Source of the DNA: Bacillota bacterium
GTDB lineage: Bacteria; Bacillota; Negativicutes; DSM-13327
Assembly: GCA_017889585.1 (NCBI GenBank)
Contig: JAGFZX010000009.1
Coordinates: 27,043-91,042, forward strand
Length of the DNA: 64,000 nucleotides
Direction of reading: 5' to 3'
Below, piece by piece: positions 25,386 through 36,746 of this stretch. Positions within the stretch are counted from its first letter, which is position 1, and every line of letters starts with the position of its first letter. The translations under genes and the position numbers were made by a program. The notes beneath the pieces are model-generated. The model worked only from the letters and a program-made list of their open reading frames with translations, made no database searches and was not told the DNA's origin.

Positions 25386-25733
25386 TTAACCTGGCGGCCA
25401 CGTCATAAATCTGCCACCCAAAATATGCCAATGCAAATGATGAACTGTTTGTCCACCATTATCCTTTGTATTTACCACCAACCGAAAACCATCTTCAGCA
25501 AGTCCAAGCTGAGTGGCAATTTTGGGTATGGTAGATAAAACATGACCCATAAGCGGGATATCATCAGGCACTAGTTCCAGGAGATTCGCAATATGTTTTT
25601 TGGGAATTACCAGCACATGGACTGGGGCCGCTGGATTAATATCAGGAAAAGCAATGATATGTTCATCCTCATATATAACAGTCACAGGCACTTCCTTGGC
25701 TGAAATCTTACAAAAAATACATTCCTGCGTCAT
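25386..25733 (-). CDS. HIT family nucleotide hydrolase (HINT type)
   Basis: The 115-residue product belongs to the HIT superfamily, which hydrolyses AMP-linked substrates such as adenosine phosphoramidates. The N-terminus CIFCKISAKEVP and the catalytic triad motif QTVHHLHWHILGG near 92-104 are clear. The ATG at 25733 has GGGAGGTG upstream. It is the last gene after mtaB, about 130 nt away, with a TATAAT-like box (minus strand) in the gap, so it may have its own promoter. Confidence 0.92.
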   Translation of the reverse strand: MTQECIFCKISAKEVPVTVIYEDEHIIAFPDINPAAPVHVLVIPKKHIANLLELVPDDIPLMGHVLSTIPKIATQLGLAEDGFRLVVNTKDNGGQTVHHLHWHILGGRFMTWPPG

Positions 25734-25860
25734 ACTACAACACCTCCCTTCTGTTAGTAATTTTATCATAGCGTCTGAGTCATATAATAGGATTCTATCA
25801 AAATCTATTCTGTTTTTTTTACAGATATCCTGCTATAATATGTTAACTTTTTAAGAAAAT

Positions 25861-27162
25861 TTAATCGATGATTGTCCCCCATATGCCATCACGATATGGT
25901 TTTTCCAGATGAACATTACATACTTTTTCTTGCGCCCCATGATTTCCACTCGCATAGACTCTAATATAATTGCCAGTAAACCCCTCAATAATTCCACCCT
26001 GCTCAGGCTCAAATAATACTGTCATCTGCTTATTCAGAAACCGCTCTTGAAATTCAGCAGCTTTTTTTTCAGCCAATTTTTGCATCATTTGTACGCGGCG
26101 TCTTTTTTCATCCTCAGGTACTTGATCAGCATAATCAGCTGCTGGCGTACCACTACGACGGGAATAAGGGAAAATATGCATACGGGAAAAATCCATACTT
26201 TCAACAAATCGTAAGGCATTCTCGAACATTTCCAATGTTTCACCAGGAAATCCAACAATAATATCGGTAGATATTCCAATATTATCCACCTTATCTTGAA
26301 TACTATATATGAGTTTTTGATATTCTGCTAAAGTATAGTGTCTATTCATCGCCTTAAGCACTTGGTTATCACCAGCCTGCAAGGGCAGATGTAGGTGAGG
26401 GCAAAGTCTATCATCCTGCTGCATAATAGCAATCAGTTCATCCGATACTTCAATTGATTCTAGAGAGCCCAATCTGAGTTGTACAAGGCCTTCAATGCTG
26501 AGCACAGCTTTCACGGCATCCACTAGTGTAATGGCCCCTTGAGCATCACGGCCATAGGCACCAAGATGAATTCCAGTCAGCACAATTTCTTTAAATCCTG
26601 CTGCAATTAATTTTTCTGCTTCCCTTGTCACACTCTCCAGGGGGCGGGATCTAAGAGGTCCCCGGGCGTAAGGAATAATACAATAGGTACAAAAATTAGT
26701 GCAACCTTCTTGAATTTTTAAAAAGGAACGCGTGCGTCCTTCCGGTGTTTCAAACAAGGGAATATCCTCAAAATGATCAGCTTTCATTATATTTGCAACA
26801 ATATTCATAGTCCCCCTAGATTGCCCCACTTGTTCAACTAAGTCAACAATACGGTGCCTCTCCTGGGTCCCGACAATCACATTAACACCTTCAATGGCTT
26901 CAATCTGTTCAGGTGATACTTGGGCATAACATCCAGCTACAGCCACAATAGCCTCTTCATTAAGCCGTATAGCCCGCCTAATGAGTTGGCGAGATTTACG
27001 TTCACCTAAATGAGTCACAGAACAGGTATTAATAACATAGACATCTGCAACTTGCTCAAAAGGAGTTATTTCATAGCCACGTTGTTTAAATAGCCCTTCC
27101 ATAACCTCTGTTTCAAACCGGTTTACTTTACACCCTAGCGTAGTAAATGCAACTCGTGGCAC
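25861..27162 (-). CDS. mtaB: tRNA t6A37 methylthiotransferase MtaB
   Basis: MtaB is a radical-SAM enzyme that converts t6A37 to ms2t6A in tRNAs reading ANN codons. The 433-residue product has the N-terminal UPF0004 domain with three cysteines (GCKVNRFE, NTCSVTH, GCYAQ). The radical SAM triad CTNFCTYC lies near 150. A TRAM domain is at the C-terminus. The GTG start has GGGGGG upstream. It is the distal part of the dnaK-prmA-rsmE-mtaB cluster, 2 nt from rsmE. Confidence 0.94.
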   Translation of the reverse strand: MPRVAFTTLGCKVNRFETEVMEGLFKQRGYEITPFEQVADVYVINTCSVTHLGERKSRQLIRRAIRLNEEAIVAVAGCYAQVSPEQIEAIEGVNVIVGTQERHRIVDLVEQVGQSRGTMNIVANIMKADHFEDIPLFETPEGRTRSFLKIQEGCTNFCTYCIIPYARGPLRSRPLESVTREAEKLIAAGFKEIVLTGIHLGAYGRDAQGAITLVDAVKAVLSIEGLVQLRLGSLESIEVSDELIAIMQQDDRLCPHLHLPLQAGDNQVLKAMNRHYTLAEYQKLIYSIQDKVDNIGISTDIIVGFPGETLEMFENALRFVESMDFSRMHIFPYSRRSGTPAADYADQVPEDEKRRRVQMMQKLAEKKAAEFQERFLNKQMTVLFEPEQGGIIEGFTGNYIRVYASGNHGAQEKVCNVHLEKPYRDGIWGTIID

Positions 27163-27164
27163 AC

Positions 27165-27899
27165 TTAGCCCCCCAAATCACCATATTCATACATGACAAT
27201 TGAAACCCCTGCCAATGCGGCCGTCTCAGTACGCAAAATACGTGGTCCTAGGGTAACAATACAGGCACCATGACTTTGACACAAAGCAACCTCTTGGGCA
27301 CTAAATCCACCTTCTGGGCCCACTAGCAGCAAGTAGTTTTTAACATACTGCTGAGCTAAGGCTTGTTTCAAACCTTGGGCAGCCTGTCCTTCATAGAGCA
27401 TCATAACAACAGTCTCAGCATCAAGAGCTGCTAAGATAGTAGCGAGGCTTCGAACAGGCTCAACAATCGGTATGACTGCCCGACCGCATTGTTTGGCTGC
27501 CTCAGAGGCAATCTTTTGCCAGCGTTCCTGACGTTTATTTTTTTTAGCCTGATCATATTGTACTACTGAGTATTCTGCTGCCATGGGATAAATCCCCTTT
27601 ACTCCCAGTTCCACTGCTTTTTGCACAATATAATCCATTTTATCACTTTTAGGCAAGCCTTGGGCCAAATAAACATTCACAGGCGCTTCTTTGTCCTCTG
27701 CTATTGTTTCTTGCAACGCAAGGACTACCTTATCCATAAGAATACTATGAATTTTTGCTATGCCTGCACTGCCATCAGGTGCTACAACGACAATTGAATC
27801 ACCAACTTGCAGCCGAAGTACCCTGCTTATATGGTGAACATCTTGCCCCTGAATCGATATTTCAGCTCCCAAAGGTTCATCAATAAAAAATCGACGCAA
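27165..27899 (-). CDS. rsmE: 16S rRNA (uracil1498-N3)-methyltransferase RsmE
   Basis: RsmE methylates U1498 at the decoding site. The 244-residue product has the N-terminal PUA-like region (about 1-70) and a SPOUT fold with the knot motifs LLLVGPEGGFSAQEV and LGPRILRTETAALAGV near the C-terminus. The TTG start follows the prmA stop by 1 nt and has AGGGGG upstream, so translation is coupled. Confidence 0.94.
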   Translation of the reverse strand: MRRFFIDEPLGAEISIQGQDVHHISRVLRLQVGDSIVVVAPDGSAGIAKIHSILMDKVVLALQETIAEDKEAPVNVYLAQGLPKSDKMDYIVQKAVELGVKGIYPMAAEYSVVQYDQAKKNKRQERWQKIASEAAKQCGRAVIPIVEPVRSLATILAALDAETVVMMLYEGQAAQGLKQALAQQYVKNYLLLVGPEGGFSAQEVALCQSHGACIVTLGPRILRTETAALAGVSIVMYEYGDLGG

Positions 27900-27900
27900 A

Positions 27901-28842
27901 TCAGATGCCCCCTTTGCGCGCCACTATAGCAACCCATCCGCCTTCTTCAATGACTTTATCAATCACTAAGTTTTGTGTGAGCATTGCAGTCGTAACATCA
28001 CTCAGTCGTTCTGTAATAATGCCGCTGGCAATAAAGACACCATCATCCTTAAGCCTTATTGGAATATCCCCAAGGAGTTTGATGACAATGTCTGCAATAA
28101 TATTGGCAATAATAACATCGGCCTGACCCGTTGTTATCCCTGCAAATAAGTCACTTTGGACGACCTGAACAAGATTCTGAACGTTGTTAATAACCACGTT
28201 TTCCTTAGCTACCCGCACTGCAACTGTATCGTAATCGGCAGCCTCTACATGACTTGCGCCAAGCTTAGCGGCAGCCACAGCCAAAATTCCTGAACCAGTA
28301 CCAACATCAAAAACAACATGACCAGGCTGCACCACTTCTTCCAATACTCGGCAGCACATGGCTGTCGTATGATGAGTACCAGTACCAAAGGCCATACCTG
28401 GATCAAGTTCAATGACTAAATCTCCATCCATAGATACATAATCTTCCCACGATGGTTTGATCACAATCCGCTCTCCCACTTTAATGGGGTGGAAAAACTC
28501 TTTCCATGATGATGCCCAGTCTTCTTCCATGATTTCGCGGCATTTAGTTATCCCAGTTCCTTTATTGATGCCATAAGAAACAAGTTCTTGAATCTTTTCT
28601 TCAAAAAGACCTAGCTTATCATCCAAATGCTCATCAGCAGGCAAATAAGCCTTGACTACTACAATTTCAGTATTAATTTCGACCGGAATGTCAGAATAAT
28701 CCCATCTCCCTGATCTAAGGTATGAATTAACAAGCTCAGGATCTTCAATGACCACACCACTAGAGCCTAAATCATGAAAAATATTAGCCACCATATCAGC
28801 TGCCTCATGTGTAGTCTGAATACTAACTTCTGTCCATTTCAT
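27901..28842 (-). CDS. prmA: Ribosomal protein L11 methyltransferase PrmA
   Basis: PrmA trimethylates ribosomal protein L11. The 313-residue product has an N-terminal L11-binding domain and a C-terminal SAM domain with VFDVGTGSGILAVAAAKLGA near 178-197 and the acceptor motif IIANIIADI. The start has AAGGGGCG upstream. It is downstream of dnaJ, in the position seen across Firmicutes. Confidence 0.95.
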   Translation of the reverse strand: MKWTEVSIQTTHEAADMVANIFHDLGSSGVVIEDPELVNSYLRSGRWDYSDIPVEINTEIVVVKAYLPADEHLDDKLGLFEEKIQELVSYGINKGTGITKCREIMEEDWASSWKEFFHPIKVGERIVIKPSWEDYVSMDGDLVIELDPGMAFGTGTHHTTAMCCRVLEEVVQPGHVVFDVGTGSGILAVAAAKLGASHVEAADYDTVAVRVAKENVVINNVQNLVQVVQSDLFAGITTGQADVIIANIIADIVIKLLGDIPIRLKDDGVFIASGIITERLSDVTTAMLTQNLVIDKVIEEGGWVAIVARKGGI

Positions 28843-28864
28843 ACCAATCGCCCCTTATTTTTTC

Positions 28865-28926
28865 AAACCACTAAGTTGCAACTATCCTGTATAGATCAAA
28901 ACCTTACCATTGCATCTTAGTGGTTT
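28865..28926. repeat. Inverted repeat between dnaJ and prmA
   Basis: AAACCACTAAGTTGCAA at 28865-28881 mirrors TTGCATCTTAGTGGTTT at 28910-28926 with one mismatch. No U-run follows on the minus strand, so it looks like an mRNA processing or partial attenuation hairpin rather than a strong terminator. Confidence 0.6.
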
Positions 28927-28938
28927 AATTTGTTCGTC

Positions 28939-30072
28939 TTATACTCCACCAAATATATCTTTAACTTTTTTGAAGAAATTCTTTTGCTCAGGATTGATAT
29001 TCTCACCGCTCGCCTTCGCAAATTCCTGTAAAAGTTCACGTTGTTTATCATTTAGTTTTTGCGGTGTCAGAACTTTTACTCTTACATGCTGATCACCGCG
29101 ACCATTGCCCCTAAGATGGGGAATTCCTTTGTCTTTTAAACGTAAAACCGTGCCTGACTGTGTTCCCTCACTAATCTTAAGTTTCACTTTACCATCAAGT
29201 GTAGGAACTTCAATCTCATCCCCCAAGGTAGCCTGCACAAAACTAATGGGCACCTCACAAATGACTTCATTACCTTCCCGTGTAAACAGTTTGTGCTGTT
29301 TTACGAAAATATAAACATATAAATCTCCTGGAGGACCACCACGCATACCTGCTTCGCCTTCATGAGTGACTCTAAGCCTTGAACCATTATCAACGCCTGC
29401 AGGAATCTTGACCTTTATTTTACGTTTTACGCGACTTTTGCCCGTGCCTCGACATTCCTTACATGGTGATTGTACAATCTTGCCTTCACCGTGGCAACGA
29501 TCACAAGTCCTAGTATTGATCATACGGCCAAAAGGTGTATTTTGGGCTACCTGCACCTGACCTGTTCCTTTACACTGACCACAAGTTTCAGCATGAGTTC
29601 CAGGAGCAGCACCTGAACCACTACATTTCTTACAATCTTCAGTTCTGGGTATTTGAATCTCATTTTCTACGCCAAAAGCAGCTTGTTCAAAGGAAATCTC
29701 CATATCATAACGTAAATCAGAGCCTTTTTCAGGGCCTGGCTGACGACCACCAAAACCCGACTGTCCACCAAAAAACATATCAAAGATATCATTAAAACCA
29801 CCGCCGCCACCGCCGAATCCACCAAAACCACCAGCGCCTCCGCTACCATCAAAGGCAGCATGACCCATTTGATCATATTGCCCCCGACGTTCAGGATTGG
29901 ATAAAACCTCGTATGCTTCATTCACTTCTTTAAATTTAGCCTCAGCCTCTGGTTTATCGCGGTTTACGTCTGGATGGTACTTACGTGCCATTTTACGAAA
30001 AGCCTTTTTTACTTCATCATCAGACGCATTCTTATTTACGCCTAACACTTCATAATAGTCGCGTTTACTCAC
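28939..30072 (-). CDS. dnaJ: Chaperone DnaJ
   Basis: DnaJ delivers substrates to DnaK and stimulates its ATPase. The 377-residue product has the J domain with the HPD motif ([11 protein letters not shown], about 32-42), a Gly/Phe-rich linker (about 75-110), four CxxCxGxG zinc repeats ([32 protein letters not shown]) and two C-terminal beta domains. It follows dnaK after about 186 nt that contain two inverted repeats. Confidence 0.97.
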   Translation of the reverse strand: MSKRDYYEVLGVNKNASDDEVKKAFRKMARKYHPDVNRDKPEAEAKFKEVNEAYEVLSNPERRGQYDQMGHAAFDGSGGAGGFGGFGGGGGGFNDIFDMFFGGQSGFGGRQPGPEKGSDLRYDMEISFEQAAFGVENEIQIPRTEDCKKCSGSGAAPGTHAETCGQCKGTGQVQVAQNTPFGRMINTRTCDRCHGEGKIVQSPCKECRGTGKSRVKRKIKVKIPAGVDNGSRLRVTHEGEAGMRGGPPGDLYVYIFVKQHKLFTREGNEVICEVPISFVQATLGDEIEVPTLDGKVKLKISEGTQSGTVLRLKDKGIPHLRGNGRGDQHVRVKVLTPQKLNDKQRELLQEFAKASGENINPEQKNFFKKVKDIFGGV

Positions 30073-30112
30073 ATTACACCATCCTATCTACTTTCTGATA
30101 ACTAAAAGAGAA

Positions 30113-30184
30113 AAACAGTTGAACCGCAAAGACACACAACACCTTGTTATGGCATAGTGTCTTAGCGGTTAATTAACTGTTATC
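30113..30184. repeat. Inverted repeat in the dnaK-dnaJ gap
   Basis: AACAGTTGAACCGCAAAGACAC is mirrored by GTGTCTTAGCGGTTAATTAACTGTT with small bulges. The motif TTGAACCGC..AG also opens the repeat near 19936, suggesting the two belong to one family. Confidence 0.6.
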
Positions 30185-30194
30185 AACAGCACAG

Positions 30195-30229
30195 TGTTTG
30201 GCAGGGAAATAAAACATCCCTGCCAAACA
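30195..30229. repeat. Perfect hairpin after dnaK
   Basis: TGTTTGGCAGGGA pairs exactly with TCCCTGCCAAACA across a 9-nt loop. No long U-run follows on the minus strand. It probably protects the dnaK 3' end or partly attenuates dnaJ. Confidence 0.65.
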
Positions 30230-30258
30230 TATGTTACTTCATTTCATCAAACCTGAGA

Positions 30259-32094
<1,836 letters not shown>

Positions 32095-32159
32095 TTATAC
32101 CTCCTTAAAATATGTAAAAATTTATACTCAAAATAAACTCTGTATAACCTATATCTTAC

Positions 32160-32189
32160 GGAATCAAAAATGATAGCATCTTTGATTCC
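32160..32189. repeat. GGAATC...GATTCC hairpin between grpE and dnaK
   Basis: On the minus strand GGAATCAAAGATG pairs with CATTTTTGATTCC, complete if one G-U pair is allowed. The sequence resembles the hairpins that end dispersed-repeat copies B and C. A second small palindrome (AATTAAGAA/TTCTTAATT, 32190-32212) overlaps the grpE stop. Confidence 0.6.
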
Positions 32190-32206
32190 AATTAAGAACC
32201 ACTTTC

Positions 32207-32770
32207 TTAATTACCTACGACTTTAACCATACTTGGTCTTATTACTTTGCCTCGTACAGCATAGCCTTTTTGCAGTTCTTCAACCACAGTTCCATCAGCT
32301 TGCGTCTCATCTTCAACCCTCATAACGGCCTCATGTTTTTGTGGATCAAACATCTGTCCTATGGCTTCCACTGTTGTTAGACCACACTTTTCTAACACTT
32401 GTAAAAACTGACGATGGATCATTTCTACACCGAGCAACAACTTAGCAGCATCTTGATTCGCTGCACTGCCTAATGCTCTTTCAAAATTATCAACCACTGG
32501 CAGCAAATCCAGAATAACATTTTGCGCCACAACCATAGACAAATCTTCTTTTTCCTGACGAGTACGTCGACGATGATTTTCAAAATCAGCCTGGAGGCGC
32601 TTATAGCGCTCAATGTGTTCTTCAATCAAACGATCTTTATCTGCTACTTGCGCCTGCAACCCCACCATATCATCTTGATTTAAGATTTCGACGGTTTTTT
32701 CCACGGCTTCGTCAACTACTTCATTCATATCATTCACTTCTTCATCATCCTTGCCCTTTGTTTCGGTCAA
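32207..32770 (-). CDS. grpE: Nucleotide exchange factor GrpE
   Basis: GrpE releases ADP from DnaK. The 187-residue product has an acidic N-terminus and a long coiled coil (about 40-95, RYKRLQADFENHRRRTRQE). The C-terminal beta wing is PSMVKV with VEELQKGYAVRGKVIRPS. The TTG at 32770 is preferred since GAGGTGA lies 8 nt upstream; a GTG three codons earlier is possible. It begins 17 nt after the chaperonin stop. Confidence 0.94.
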   Translation of the reverse strand: MTETKGKDDEEVNDMNEVVDEAVEKTVEILNQDDMVGLQAQVADKDRLIEEHIERYKRLQADFENHRRRTRQEKEDLSMVVAQNVILDLLPVVDNFERALGSAANQDAAKLLLGVEMIHRQFLQVLEKCGLTTVEAIGQMFDPQKHEAVMRVEDETQADGTVVEELQKGYAVRGKVIRPSMVKVVGN

Positions 32771-32787
32771 ATCTATCACCTCATATT

Positions 32788-34374
32788 TTAAAATTGTGTC
32801 AAACCACCTATTTTATTGACTCCAGTCTTAGTGATACTAGCATCTTCTACTTTCTTTTTGATAATAGTATCAATGCGTAAAATCGCAACTGCAACCTCAC
32901 CAGCTGCCTTTACTGCATGAAGCTTTACCTTAACAGGATCAACTACTCCCAACACCAGCATATCAACGACTTCACCAGAATCACAATCAATTCCTAATGA
33001 ATCTAGTCCTTGACTACCTTGGGTTGCCACAACTTCTTCGACTTTTTCTAGAGGATTATAACCTGCATTCTCCACGATTTGCGCTAAGGGCATTCTTAAA
33101 GCATGTGTGACGCAATCCACACCATAAGCTGACATACCTTTTACATTTCCTCGTGATTGTTCAACAGCGCGGCTCACAGCAATTTCTATGGAACCGCCCC
33201 CAGGTACATAACCACTTTTGACAGCAGCCTGCACACTCGAAGCTGCATCCTTGGCAATACGTTGCCGCTCACCGACGACTTCAGTTGTGGCAGCACCTAC
33301 TAAAATAGTCGCCATAGGCTTACCAGCCCCGCCTAGAATACGGATATGTTCTAATTTTTCATCCGCATAGACGGTATCTGCGTTGCCTAAATATTTATGA
33401 ATATCAGCGAGATCTTTTTTTAGACCAGTGCGTTTTATCATGCGAGCACCTACATGCTCAGCTCCGCGCCGTAAATCTTCAGTTAGAACTCGCTGAATTA
33501 CCATAACACCAGCATCTGTTAATATTTCCTCAGCCATCGGGTGAACTCCCCGATCGACGAGGACTACTTGAACACCAAGTTCGATGATTTTGCATATATT
33601 TTCTTTAAACTGATATAGAAGTTCTCTAGATAACTTAACTCCTGCTTCAGTATTTAACGCTTCATCTTTAATTTCTTCAGGCTCTAGAGCATCATCAATG
33701 ACCAGCACTTTAGCCTGACTGACCGATAGTGGCATTTCTTGATTCATGCGTTCTTTATTAACAATAACACCCATAAATACTTCATTGTCAGCGCCCTCTT
33801 CGGCCATAATAATGTCAGACAGCTTAAATTTAGATTCACATAATTTTTCGAAACCAATTAAGCGAGCAGCCCTAACAACGAGATCTGCAATATCTTCATA
33901 CTCACGCCCGGCAATCATGGCAATATTGCGCACAATTGGAGCATTTATATCCTTAATCTCCCGGGCACGCAGTTTAATTTGCTCTAAGGCACAGGCTATC
34001 CCATATTTAACCCCTTCAATGACCCGGGCAATAGGTACTCCTCTGAGTACTTGATTAACCCCTTCACTAACCAGACCACCAGCCATGATTGTGGCAGTTG
34101 TTGTACCGTCCCCCACTTCAGCCTGTTGGGCTTTGGCAATATTAATCAGCATATTCGCTGCCGGATGATTGACTTCCATTTTATCTAAAATAGTGACACC
34201 ATCATTTGTAATAACGACTTCACCAGAAGAGTCTACCAGCATAGTATCAAGTCCCTTGGGGCCAATTGTTCCCTCGACAGCTGCTGTGATCGCTCTGACC
34301 GCATTGGCGTTGGTCATTAACGCTGCCAAACTCTCGTCAACTTCAGAGCCGCTCCCACCTTGCTTTAGCTTCAC
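32788..34374 (-). CDS. Group III (archaeal-type) chaperonin
   Basis: The 528-residue product belongs to the TCP-1/thermosome side of the chaperonin family rather than GroEL. It has TIGPKGLDTMLVD at about 42-54, VITNDGVTILDKM, the nucleotide motif GDGTTTATIMAGGL, and YVPGGGSIEIAVSR near 395. Bacterial group III chaperonins described in Carboxydothermus and relatives form closed double rings without GroES and lie in dnaK operons, as here between hrcA and grpE. The GTG at 34374 has GGGGGTG 6 nt upstream; an upstream TTG would add five residues. No groES-like gene is near. Confidence 0.93.
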   Translation of the reverse strand: MKLKQGGSGSEVDESLAALMTNANAVRAITAAVEGTIGPKGLDTMLVDSSGEVVITNDGVTILDKMEVNHPAANMLINIAKAQQAEVGDGTTTATIMAGGLVSEGVNQVLRGVPIARVIEGVKYGIACALEQIKLRAREIKDINAPIVRNIAMIAGREYEDIADLVVRAARLIGFEKLCESKFKLSDIIMAEEGADNEVFMGVIVNKERMNQEMPLSVSQAKVLVIDDALEPEEIKDEALNTEAGVKLSRELLYQFKENICKIIELGVQVVLVDRGVHPMAEEILTDAGVMVIQRVLTEDLRRGAEHVGARMIKRTGLKKDLADIHKYLGNADTVYADEKLEHIRILGGAGKPMATILVGAATTEVVGERQRIAKDAASSVQAAVKSGYVPGGGSIEIAVSRAVEQSRGNVKGMSAYGVDCVTHALRMPLAQIVENAGYNPLEKVEEVVATQGSQGLDSLGIDCDSGEVVDMLVLGVVDPVKVKLHAVKAAGEVAVAILRIDTIIKKKVEDASITKTGVNKIGGLTQF

Positions 34375-34443
34375 CTGTGGCACCCCCAAATTATACTTCC
34401 ATTATATGTATACAATGTTGTGTAAACACCCTTTATATGTATA

Positions 34444-34469
34444 GTAAAGCTCGCAACATCGAGCTTTAC
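34444..34469 (-). repeat. Hairpin at the hrcA stop
   Basis: GTAAAGCTCG pairs exactly with CGAGCTTTAC across CAACAT, overlapping the hrcA stop codon. The minus-strand sequence after it is AT-rich but lacks a clean U-run. It may separate or stabilise the hrcA and chaperonin messages. Confidence 0.6.
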
Positions 34470-35494
34470 ACTTTATATTTTTTTAGTACTTCTCCCAAAT
34501 GCTGATGCATAAATTCTAATACTGACATCACTTTACCGTAATCCATTCTCGTCGGACCGAGTACTGCCACCGTTCCGACCACCTGACCATCAATGCGGTA
34601 AGTAGCCTGCACCATACTACAATCTTTTATACCGCTATATTTATTCTCACCACCAATAGTCACTATTACACCATCATTATCTTGTGTCTGCAAAATATCG
34701 CATAATAACTGTTCTTCTTCTAGCATACCAAGAAAAGATTTTACTTTATCAATGTTTTTAAATTCAGGCTGACTCAATAGTTGGGTAGTACCACCAAGAT
34801 AAAGACGTTCATTTTTTTCCACAACCAACGCTTGCCTCAGTATTTCCATTGCAATTTCAAATAACTCAGCATCAACGACGATATCTCGTTGTATCTCTCT
34901 TAGCATATCTATTTTAATTTTATCAAAAGATAGACCTGCTAAACGTTTGTTGATGCTTGCAGCAATATGTTGCAAATCATTAAAAGAAGTGCCTTTTGGT
35001 ATGTCAATGACCTTATTTTCTACAAACCCAGTATCTGTTACAACAACCAAAATAGTCCGGCAGTCATCAAATGGTAGAAACTTTAAATATTTAAAAGCAC
35101 ATTTAGACACTTGTGGGGCTAGAACCAAGGAAATATTATTGGTCATACTTGACAATATCTTAGCTGTTTCCTGAAAAACTTCCGCAACATGACGAGTTTT
35201 TGCCTTATACCAATTCTTAATAAGGGCAATTTCCTTGTCTGATATTTGGGTTGGCGCTAATAAGGAATCAACATAAAACCGATAACCCTTGGCAGAAGGA
35301 ATTCTTCCTGATGATGTATGAAGTTGCTCAATGTAGCCTAACAATTCAAGGTCAGCCATTTCATTACGAATCGTCGCCGGACTAACTCCTAAAGCATGCT
35401 TGCGTGCAATGGTACGTGAACCAATAGGCTCAGCGGTGGAAATATAATCATCAACAATCGCCTGTAGGATACTACGTTTTCGCTGATCCATCAT
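34466..35494 (-). CDS. hrcA: Heat-inducible transcription repressor HrcA
   Basis: HrcA binds CIRCE operators and represses class I heat-shock genes. The 342-residue product has the N-terminal winged helix (QRKRSILQAIVDDYISTAEP, then GVSPATIRNEMADLELLGYIE and TSSGRIPSAKGYRFYVD). GAF-like and C-terminal domains follow. The ATG at 35494 has AGGAGGTG upstream. A CIRCE element lies 20 nt upstream, so the gene should be autoregulated. Confidence 0.96.
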   Translation of the reverse strand: MMDQRKRSILQAIVDDYISTAEPIGSRTIARKHALGVSPATIRNEMADLELLGYIEQLHTSSGRIPSAKGYRFYVDSLLAPTQISDKEIALIKNWYKAKTRHVAEVFQETAKILSSMTNNISLVLAPQVSKCAFKYLKFLPFDDCRTILVVVTDTGFVENKVIDIPKGTSFNDLQHIAASINKRLAGLSFDKIKIDMLREIQRDIVVDAELFEIAMEILRQALVVEKNERLYLGGTTQLLSQPEFKNIDKVKSFLGMLEEEQLLCDILQTQDNDGVIVTIGGENKYSGIKDCSMVQATYRIDGQVVGTVAVLGPTRMDYGKVMSVLEFMHQHLGEVLKKYKV

Positions 35495-35514
35495 ACAAAT
35501 TCCACCTCCTATTG

Positions 35515-35541
35515 TTAGCACTCACTTTCAGAGAGTGCTAA
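35515..35541 (-). promoter_or_regulatory. CIRCE operator
   Basis: TTAGCACTC, a 9-nt spacer and GAGTGCTAA form the exact CIRCE consensus. It lies between the promoter and hrcA, where HrcA binding would block the whole hrcA-chaperonin-grpE-dnaK-dnaJ operon. Confidence 0.97.
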
Positions 35542-35552
35542 CACCTAATAAA

Positions 35553-35581
35553 AAAATACCACTCTTCACCCTAAATGTCAA
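35553..35581 (-). promoter_or_regulatory. Sigma-A promoter of the heat-shock operon
   Basis: On the minus strand TTGACA (35576-35581), a 17-nt spacer and TATTTT (35553-35558) precede CIRCE by 11 nt, the usual arrangement for class I heat-shock genes. Confidence 0.85.
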
Positions 35582-35600
35582 GATGTAATCATAGATAATA

Positions 35601-36734
35601 TTATGGCAAAAATGCACGAAACACAACATTGCCATATTTCATGCCGATCTCTGTAAGAAATATTCTATCTTTAGTTGTCAGAATAAGACTTTTGCCTGTT
35701 AACCTCGCTATGGCATCTCCATAATAAGTAAAAAAATCAGCATTAAAATAGTCATTAAATTTTTGCACTGACATCCCTTGCACCGTGCGCAAGGCTAAGA
35801 ATACATATTCAGCCATGGCAGTACTACGCTCTGGGATTTCCCGCTCTGCTATGGGCAACAGACCTTGTTCAATAGCCCTAATATATGCAGCCACATCAGT
35901 CATGTTGGCCAATCGCTCTTTTTGCCAAAAAGAGTGGGCTGCTGCTCCTATCCCTATGTAAGGCTGATACTGCCAATATTTAAGATTATGGTGACATTCA
36001 TAACCGATCTTGGCAAAATTAGATATTTCATACCGCGCAAGCCCCTTTTGGGGCAATAACTGGGTTGTAAGTTCATACATAGCTTCATCAGTATCTTCAT
36101 CAGGCAGGTGAAGTGCACCTTGCTGCTGCATTATAGCAAAAGGTGTGCCGTCCTCTACTTTCAGTCCATAAACTGAAATATGGGAGACATCAAGCTCTAC
36201 GGCCTGGAGAATACTATCACTTAACTGCTGAGTCGTCTGTCCTGGCAAGCCATACATTAAGTCAATATTAACATTAACAAATCCTGCTTGCTGTGCCATT
36301 TTGACCACCTCTACCCCTTGCGTAGCAGAATGTATTCTACCAATTGATAATAACAAGCTTTCTTCAAAAGTTTGCACACCAAAACTAATGCGATTCACAC
36401 CAACAGCCCGTAAAGCTAACAACTTGCCAAAATCAACTGTACCAGGATTAGCCTCAATACTAATTTCAGCAGTTTTTTCAATGGAAAAACTATCATGTAC
36501 CTGCTCTAATATTTGACTTAAGCAATTTACTGACAAAACTGTGGGGGTCCCACCGCCAATATAGATAGTATCAACAATACAGCCCGATAAAACACCGCCC
36601 AAGCCGGAAATTTCCCGGCATAAGGCGGCAACATAAGGCTGATATAAATTAGTAAGATTGGCATGAGACGGAAAATCACAATATAAACACTTTTGTTGAC
36701 AAAACGGAATATGAATATAAAGACCAACCTTCAT
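35601..36734 (-). CDS. hemW: Radical SAM heme chaperone HemW
   Basis: HemW resembles oxygen-independent coproporphyrinogen oxidase but acts as a heme-binding chaperone. The 377-residue product has the radical SAM site HIPFCQQKCLYCDFPS at about 7-22 and TIYIGGGTPTVLS near 60. The length (about 380) suits HemW rather than HemN. The ATG at 36734 has AAAGGTG with 7-nt spacing. It lies between lepA and hrcA, the standard location. Confidence 0.93.
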   Translation of the reverse strand: MKVGLYIHIPFCQQKCLYCDFPSHANLTNLYQPYVAALCREISGLGGVLSGCIVDTIYIGGGTPTVLSVNCLSQILEQVHDSFSIEKTAEISIEANPGTVDFGKLLALRAVGVNRISFGVQTFEESLLLSIGRIHSATQGVEVVKMAQQAGFVNVNIDLMYGLPGQTTQQLSDSILQAVELDVSHISVYGLKVEDGTPFAIMQQQGALHLPDEDTDEAMYELTTQLLPQKGLARYEISNFAKIGYECHHNLKYWQYQPYIGIGAAAHSFWQKERLANMTDVAAYIRAIEQGLLPIAEREIPERSTAMAEYVFLALRTVQGMSVQKFNDYFNADFFTYYGDAIARLTGKSLILTTKDRIFLTEIGMKYGNVVFRAFLP

Positions 36735-36746
36735 CATCAATCACCT

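Noticed and set aside
33746..34054. Plus-strand frame of 102 codons inside the chaperonin gene
   Set aside because: Antisense shadow of a long conserved gene.
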